Source: an uncultured Bacteroidota bacterium (GTDB lineage: Bacteria; Bacteroidota; Bacteroidia; Chitinophagales; Chitinophagaceae). Taken from it: a stretch of DNA of 8,617 nt. Below are positions 5,791 through 8,617 of this stretch, one piece after another; the first letter of the stretch is position 1; each line of letters opens with the position of its first letter. The stretch spans positions 1-8,617 of the forward strand of contig CAIWHI010000737.1 in assembly GCA_903912435.1 (NCBI GenBank), written 5' to 3'. The notes below the pieces were generated by a model that worked only from the letters and a program-made list of their open reading frames with translations, made no database searches and was not told the origin of the DNA. The position numbers were made by a program, and so were the translations under genes.

Positions 5791-7011
5791 CTACATAGGA
5801 TTATACGGAAAACTAATACTACGGTAATACAAACCATAGATTACCCCAAAAGTGTAGGCATTACCTGTCATATCAGTTCCTCCAGGGTTGCAATAATTGG
5901 TCCAATTGTACTTAGCCTGAAATGCTATATAAGAGTATTTGTCGGATTTGTTCCTATCCTTATGCGTAAGGAAGATTTTATACCCAAGCCCGGCATTCAA
6001 ATTAAGAGATGGGTAAGTGGTATTTATCGCATCATTATTGAAAGTTGCCTCGAATGCATCTAAGCCAAAACCACCCAACAAATCGAGTTCGTGCCTTTTA
6101 AATTTGAGCAATTGATAACCACCATCTAAACCCAGATAAAAGCCGGTAAAACTCTTGGTTCTGTAAACGGTATCATTATCCTTAACATTATAATAATTAG
6201 GAGCATCGAGAAAGCGAATATGCAAGCTAAGATCTATCATTACCTTATTGTTCCTACCGCCTATTGAGCCACCTATATAGGGATGGTTGCTGAATCTTGA
6301 TGCATTAGCTTGAGGCACCCACATTCCTGAATGTACCGACAACTGGAAACCTGATACGTGTTTCTTTTCTTCCTTATGCCGTTTATAAGCTGCCTGCAAT
6401 ACTGTGCCATTGTATTCATCCGACAATAATTCATTGAGCTTAGCCGGATTGGGCTGTATATAATAATCCACCAAAAAACGCTCAACTTTTGACAGGTCCT
6501 TACGGCTATTCAGCGATAATGCTATGGAATTAAGAAAATCGTAGTATTGGGCATAATTGGCTACATAATAATCACCCCGGTGTGGCTCAATATATATTTT
6601 AGGCTTGTGCCTTACACTAAATCCATAATAATACCAATTGAGATATGCGATGATATTTGTAGCATAATAATCGGTAGAGGGTACATTGGTACTATCAACT
6701 GCAAAAGCAGATTTATCAAATTTCAGCTCCTCCTTAAAAGTATGGTCTTTGATAGAGGTAAGAATAGTATAAGATACCAAAGCCTCCTTCATGCCGCAAT
6801 TCTTGCGCCAAAAGTCGAGAATGGCATTAAGGGTATCGGTCTTGTTCTCCTTATACAGGCGTGGAATCAAGTTCACTGCATTATATGATATCTCTTCACA
6901 ATCCAGAATGCGCATGGTCATCATTCCTTCCACTACATTATCACCTACCTGGCCAAATGCAGTGACCGAGAAACTTAAAAATATCATTAAGGCAACAATT
7001 CCTTTTTTCAT
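5791..7011 (-). CDS. Exported protein of unknown family, helical N-half plus predicted outer-membrane beta-barrel (paralogue 2)
   Basis: I do not recognise the family. The 406 residues begin with a Sec signal peptide (MKKGIVALMIFLSFSVTAFGQ, probable cleavage after Gln21). Residues about 25-215 look alpha-helical, with ISYNAVNLIPRLYKENKTDT, a conserved NCG, and YYDFLNSIALSL. From about 225 on the sequence alternates polar and hydrophobic residues with many Gly and aromatics (FQLSVHSGMWVP, YIGGSIGG, VMIDLSLHIRF, FTGFYLGLDGGY, LDLLGGFGLDAF, LNLNAGLGYKIF, YIAFQAKYNW, YTFGVIYGLYYR), suggesting an outer-membrane barrel of about eight strands. It is a full-length paralogue of the gene at 7038-8255, including the closing GGT(D/E)xTGNA motif. 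It lies 26 bp downstream of that gene, so they are probably co-transcribed. AGGAG (complement of 7015-7019) sits only 3 nt from the ATG, a tight but possible ribosome site. A lipocalin-like or purely periplasmic fold cannot be excluded. Confidence 0.8.
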   Translation of the reverse strand: MKKGIVALMIFLSFSVTAFGQVGDNVVEGMMTMRILDCEEISYNAVNLIPRLYKENKTDTLNAILDFWRKNCGMKEALVSYTILTSIKDHTFKEELKFDKSAFAVDSTNVPSTDYYATNIIAYLNWYYYGFSVRHKPKIYIEPHRGDYYVANYAQYYDFLNSIALSLNSRKDLSKVERFLVDYYIQPNPAKLNELLSDEYNGTVLQAAYKRHKEEKKHVSGFQLSVHSGMWVPQANASRFSNHPYIGGSIGGRNNKVMIDLSLHIRFLDAPNYYNVKDNDTVYRTKSFTGFYLGLDGGYQLLKFKRHELDLLGGFGLDAFEATFNNDAINTTYPSLNLNAGLGYKIFLTHKDRNKSDKYSYIAFQAKYNWTNYCNPGGTDMTGNAYTFGVIYGLYYRSISFPYNPM

Positions 7012-7037
7012 TTTCTCCTAATTGATGATTAAAATTC

Positions 7038-8255
7038 CTACCAATTTTCATTTCGTTTTTTATCCTTCCGCTGTGTAAAAGCCCCATAAATTATACTAGC
7101 GGTAAGGGCATTACCCGTGAGCTCTGTGCCACCGTGATTCTGGTAATTTATATAATTATATTTCACCTGAATATTGAGATAGGTGCATTTTATACTCATA
7201 TCATGCTCTTTGCCTGGAATAAATATGCGGTATCCTAGCCCAAAATTGAAATTAAAACTAGGAATTGGCAACTGCACCACCTTGTCATAATTAATAGACA
7301 GGGCATCATAGCCCATGCCAGTAAGTAAGTTAATCTCTCCCTTTTTATCTCTCAAAACCTCAAAAGCACCATCTATACCCATGTACAAACCCAAAAACCT
7401 TTTCGTTTTGTAAAGGCTATCCTCATATCTAAAAGTATAAAAATTAGGCGCATCCCCTACCCTTACATTCACATTTAGGTCGGCCATCCACCTACGCGCC
7501 CTTTTGCCTATCACCAATCCGATAGCAGGATGAGTACCTAAAATGGAAAGACTACCATTTGGCACCCATGAGCCAAGGAGGATGCCCATATTCATTGATG
7601 GGATTTTATTTGCTTTTTTATGTCTCTGTAGATACATTGCCTGTATTACAGAACCATCATAAATAGTGTCTTTGAGCAATTCCAGCCTATTGGAATCGGG
7701 ATAGGCATAATAATGAACCAGATAACTCTCTACCGGGCTCAGGTCTTTGAGTTCACACAGGTCGAGTGCCAAGGAACGGAGGAAATCGTAATAACGCCCG
7801 TAGGCTGAAACGATAAAGTCCTTGTGATTATCCTTGGCATATTGTTTGGGGTTTGCCCTTATATTGCTGCCATAGGCATACCACTGCAAGCCCGAAATAA
7901 TATAATCGGCATAAAAATCATCAGACAGGTGGATGCCCGTAGTATCATATCGGTTAGCCTCATTCAGTCTTATTTCTTCATGAAAGGTATTAGTCTTTAT
8001 GGCTTCAAGTATGGCGTAATTAAGCAGCGGCTCAGAGATGCCACATTTATTGTACCAATAATTGACGACGGCATTTATGGTATCCATCCTGCCTTCCCGG
8101 TACAAATCGGGCAAGAGGCTCACTGCATTATAGGCCACGTTTTCAGGTGTTAGTCTGCGGTCGGCCATCATATTTTCAATAACCTTACTGGTAATCTGCC
8201 CATAAAGGTTGATTACCCCAATTGTAAGAAATATAATGAGCAATAATTTCTTCAT
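7038..8255 (-). CDS. Exported protein of unknown family, helical N-half plus predicted outer-membrane beta-barrel (paralogue 1)
   Basis: Function unknown; first gene of the probable two-gene operon. The frame can be opened from 8294, but the ATG at 8253-8255 starts a textbook signal peptide (MKKLLLIIFLTIGVINLYGQ), aligned with that of the neighbour, giving 405 residues; the extra 13 residues of the longer version are not signal-like. The helical half has VAYNAVSLLPDLYREGRMDT, the conserved KCG, and RYYDFLRSLALDL. The C-terminal half has barrel-like strands: MGILLGSWVP, AIGLVIGKR, MADLNVNVRV, FLGLYMGIDGAF, INLLTGMGYDAL, FNFNFGLGYRIF, YLNIQVKYNY, LTASIIYGAF. In the first 79 mature residues about 35 positions match paralogue 2 with hardly a gap, so this is an old duplication kept at full length in both copies. 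The Lys/Arg/Asn-rich end (RKDKKRNENW) is unlike paralogue 2, which ends FPYNPM. No consensus promoter is clear; CATTTTTG (complement of 8292-8299) is one base off a -7 element. Confidence 0.8.
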   Translation of the reverse strand: MKKLLLIIFLTIGVINLYGQITSKVIENMMADRRLTPENVAYNAVSLLPDLYREGRMDTINAVVNYWYNKCGISEPLLNYAILEAIKTNTFHEEIRLNEANRYDTTGIHLSDDFYADYIISGLQWYAYGSNIRANPKQYAKDNHKDFIVSAYGRYYDFLRSLALDLCELKDLSPVESYLVHYYAYPDSNRLELLKDTIYDGSVIQAMYLQRHKKANKIPSMNMGILLGSWVPNGSLSILGTHPAIGLVIGKRARRWMADLNVNVRVGDAPNFYTFRYEDSLYKTKRFLGLYMGIDGAFEVLRDKKGEINLLTGMGYDALSINYDKVVQLPIPSFNFNFGLGYRIFIPGKEHDMSIKCTYLNIQVKYNYINYQNHGGTELTGNALTASIIYGAFTQRKDKKRNENW

Positions 8256-8361
8256 TTGCAAGACATAATAATGGACTGGTATCAATTCAAACAAAAATGG
8301 ACTTCCACTTTCCCTACATCACCAGTCTACTCACCAAAGGAAAATTACCGATTCTAGCACA

Positions 8362-8389
8362 TTGGACTTTTTATATTTACTTAGGTTTA
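8362..8389 (+). promoter_or_regulatory. Weak plus-strand promoter-like sequence ahead of the orphan hairpin
   Basis: TTG (8362-8364), 17 bp, then TAGGTTTA (8382-8389), which is one base off TANNTTTG. Spacing is at the short end of what Bacteroidota promoters use. It points toward the terminator-like hairpin at 8436-8483, with no ORF between. Taken alone this match is weak. Confidence 0.25.
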
Positions 8390-8394
8390 TTACC

Positions 8395-8483
8395 AGCAAA
8401 ACCAAATTAATAACGGGTTCATTCCGAAGATATTATTAATTGAGCGCAGAATCTTTAAGGATCTGCGCTCAATTAAATTTTTT
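8395..8483 (+). ncRNA. Candidate small RNA of about 90 nt (promoter-like box to terminator)
   Basis: If the box at 8362-8389 is used, transcription would start near 8395 and stop at the T-run ending at 8483. The product would be a short non-coding RNA with a single-stranded 5' part, a small CGG-N6-CCG hairpin (8414-8425) and the long 15-bp terminal hairpin. No start codon with a meaningful ORF is seen. It would run divergent to the operon at 7038-8255. No known RNA family is recognised, and the call rests only on this arrangement. Confidence 0.2.
8436..8483 (+). terminator. Strong 15-bp hairpin with T-run, no upstream plus-strand gene
   Basis: TTAATTGAGCGCAGA (8436-8450) and TCTGCGCTCAATTAA (8462-8476) are perfect reverse complements around an 11-nt loop, followed after one A by six T (8478-8483). 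On the minus strand the hairpin is followed by AATAATATC with no T-run, so as a terminator it points to the plus strand. The nearest gene upstream on that strand ends at 5736, so the hairpin serves either a short RNA or a relic. Confidence 0.65.
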
Positions 8484-8497
8484 GTTCATCTTTGCCT

Positions 8498-8543
8498 CCC
8501 AGGGTGATGCCCTGGGCTATGAGATTTTGCCCTTTCAGGGCGT
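8498..8543 (-). repeat. REP-like double-hairpin repeat, copy 2 (inverted relative to copy 1)
   Basis: Read on the minus strand: GCCCT-GAA-AGGGC (complement of 8529-8541), linker AAAATCTCATAG, then CCCAGGG-CATCA-CCCTGGG (complement of 8498-8516). It has exactly the 46-bp length and layout of the element at 2609-2654, with one change in the first 27 positions and a second stem altered at three pairs that remain complementary. GTAG occurs on this strand just upstream of the first hairpin (complement of 8546-8549). It lies 15 bp beyond the T-run of the hairpin at 8436-8483. Confidence 0.8.
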
Positions 8544-8548
8544 CCCTA

Positions 8549-8617
8549 CATGGCTATTAATTTTTTTTAGAATTAACCGTCCTACACCTTCTACACCGAA
8601 AACTTAATACCCTGTGC
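8549..8617. other. Right-edge stretch with no supported gene
   Basis: It contains TTAATT (8557-8562) and AATTAA (8571-8576) bracketing a T-run (8561-8568), and the 7-mer CTACACC twice (8582-8588 and 8591-8597). A minus-strand frame open to the edge would give a roughly 19-residue tail rich in Arg and Cys (including FRCRRCR), not convincing as a protein end. What lies beyond the window is unknown. Confidence 0.4.

Noticed and set aside
5734..5803. TAATCCTA / TAGGATTA inverted repeat spanning the convergent gene ends
   Set aside because: Only 8 bp with a 54-bp separation and no T-run; plausible by chance, so not called as a terminator.
8256..8294. N-terminal extension of 13 residues on paralogue 1
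   Set aside because: MFELIPVHYYVLQ precedes a perfect MKKLLLIIF signal peptide that aligns with the start of the neighbouring paralogue, so the ATG at 8255 is preferred.
8274..8327. GACTGGT / ACCAGTC inverted repeat upstream of paralogue 1
   Set aside because: 7-bp arms separated by 40 bp in the leader region; too short and too far apart to support a site.
8549..8617. C-terminus of a minus-strand gene entering from the right edge
   Set aside because: The open frame would add only about 19 residues with an Arg/Cys-rich composition and no recognisable domain end; not enough to call a gene.

Overview
The window reads as chromosomal DNA from a Bacteroidota bacterium, probably close to Chitinophagales. 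The evidence is a fused SecDF translocase, a type IX secretion (T9SS) C-terminal sorting domain, signal peptides ending in -YAQ, -YGQ or -FGQ, an exact Bacteroidota-type -7 promoter element (TANNTTTG) in front of mnmA, and AT-rich intergenic DNA. Only the phylum is well supported; the order is a guess from protein style.

Layout. Bases 2-2365 (+) carry the 3' three-quarters or so of secDF, cut by the left edge. A strong hairpin/T-run terminator follows at 2387-2428. The 391-bp gap that follows is not empty. It holds a degenerate 7-bp-period repeat array (2434-2461 and 2511-2578) and a 46-bp double-hairpin element (2609-2654). Next is mnmA on the minus strand (2757-3860), which converges on secDF. 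A 268-bp divergent control region (3861-4128) with several palindromes and a direct repeat separates mnmA from a plus-strand gene (4129-5736) for a secreted SBBP-type beta-propeller protein with a T9SS tail. Converging on it are two tandem minus-strand paralogues (7038-8255, then 5791-7011) of unrecognised family. Each has a signal peptide, a helical N-terminal half and a probable beta-barrel C-terminal half. The right end (8256-8617) has no gene that I can support. It holds a long terminator-like hairpin (8436-8483) with no plus-strand gene in front of it, and a second, inverted copy of the double-hairpin element (8498-8543).

How the parts relate. SecDF (proton-driven protein export) and MnmA (tRNA wobble-uridine thiolation) are housekeeping genes. 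The remaining three genes encode envelope or exported proteins that would use Sec, and in one case T9SS. The two paralogues look like one operon with a 26-bp gap. I see no defence, phage, CRISPR, transposase or biosynthetic system. The most interesting material is non-coding: the paired double-hairpin repeat, whose second stem shows compensatory changes; the heptamer array; and the orphan hairpin. The paralogue pair is the best candidate for an undescribed protein family.
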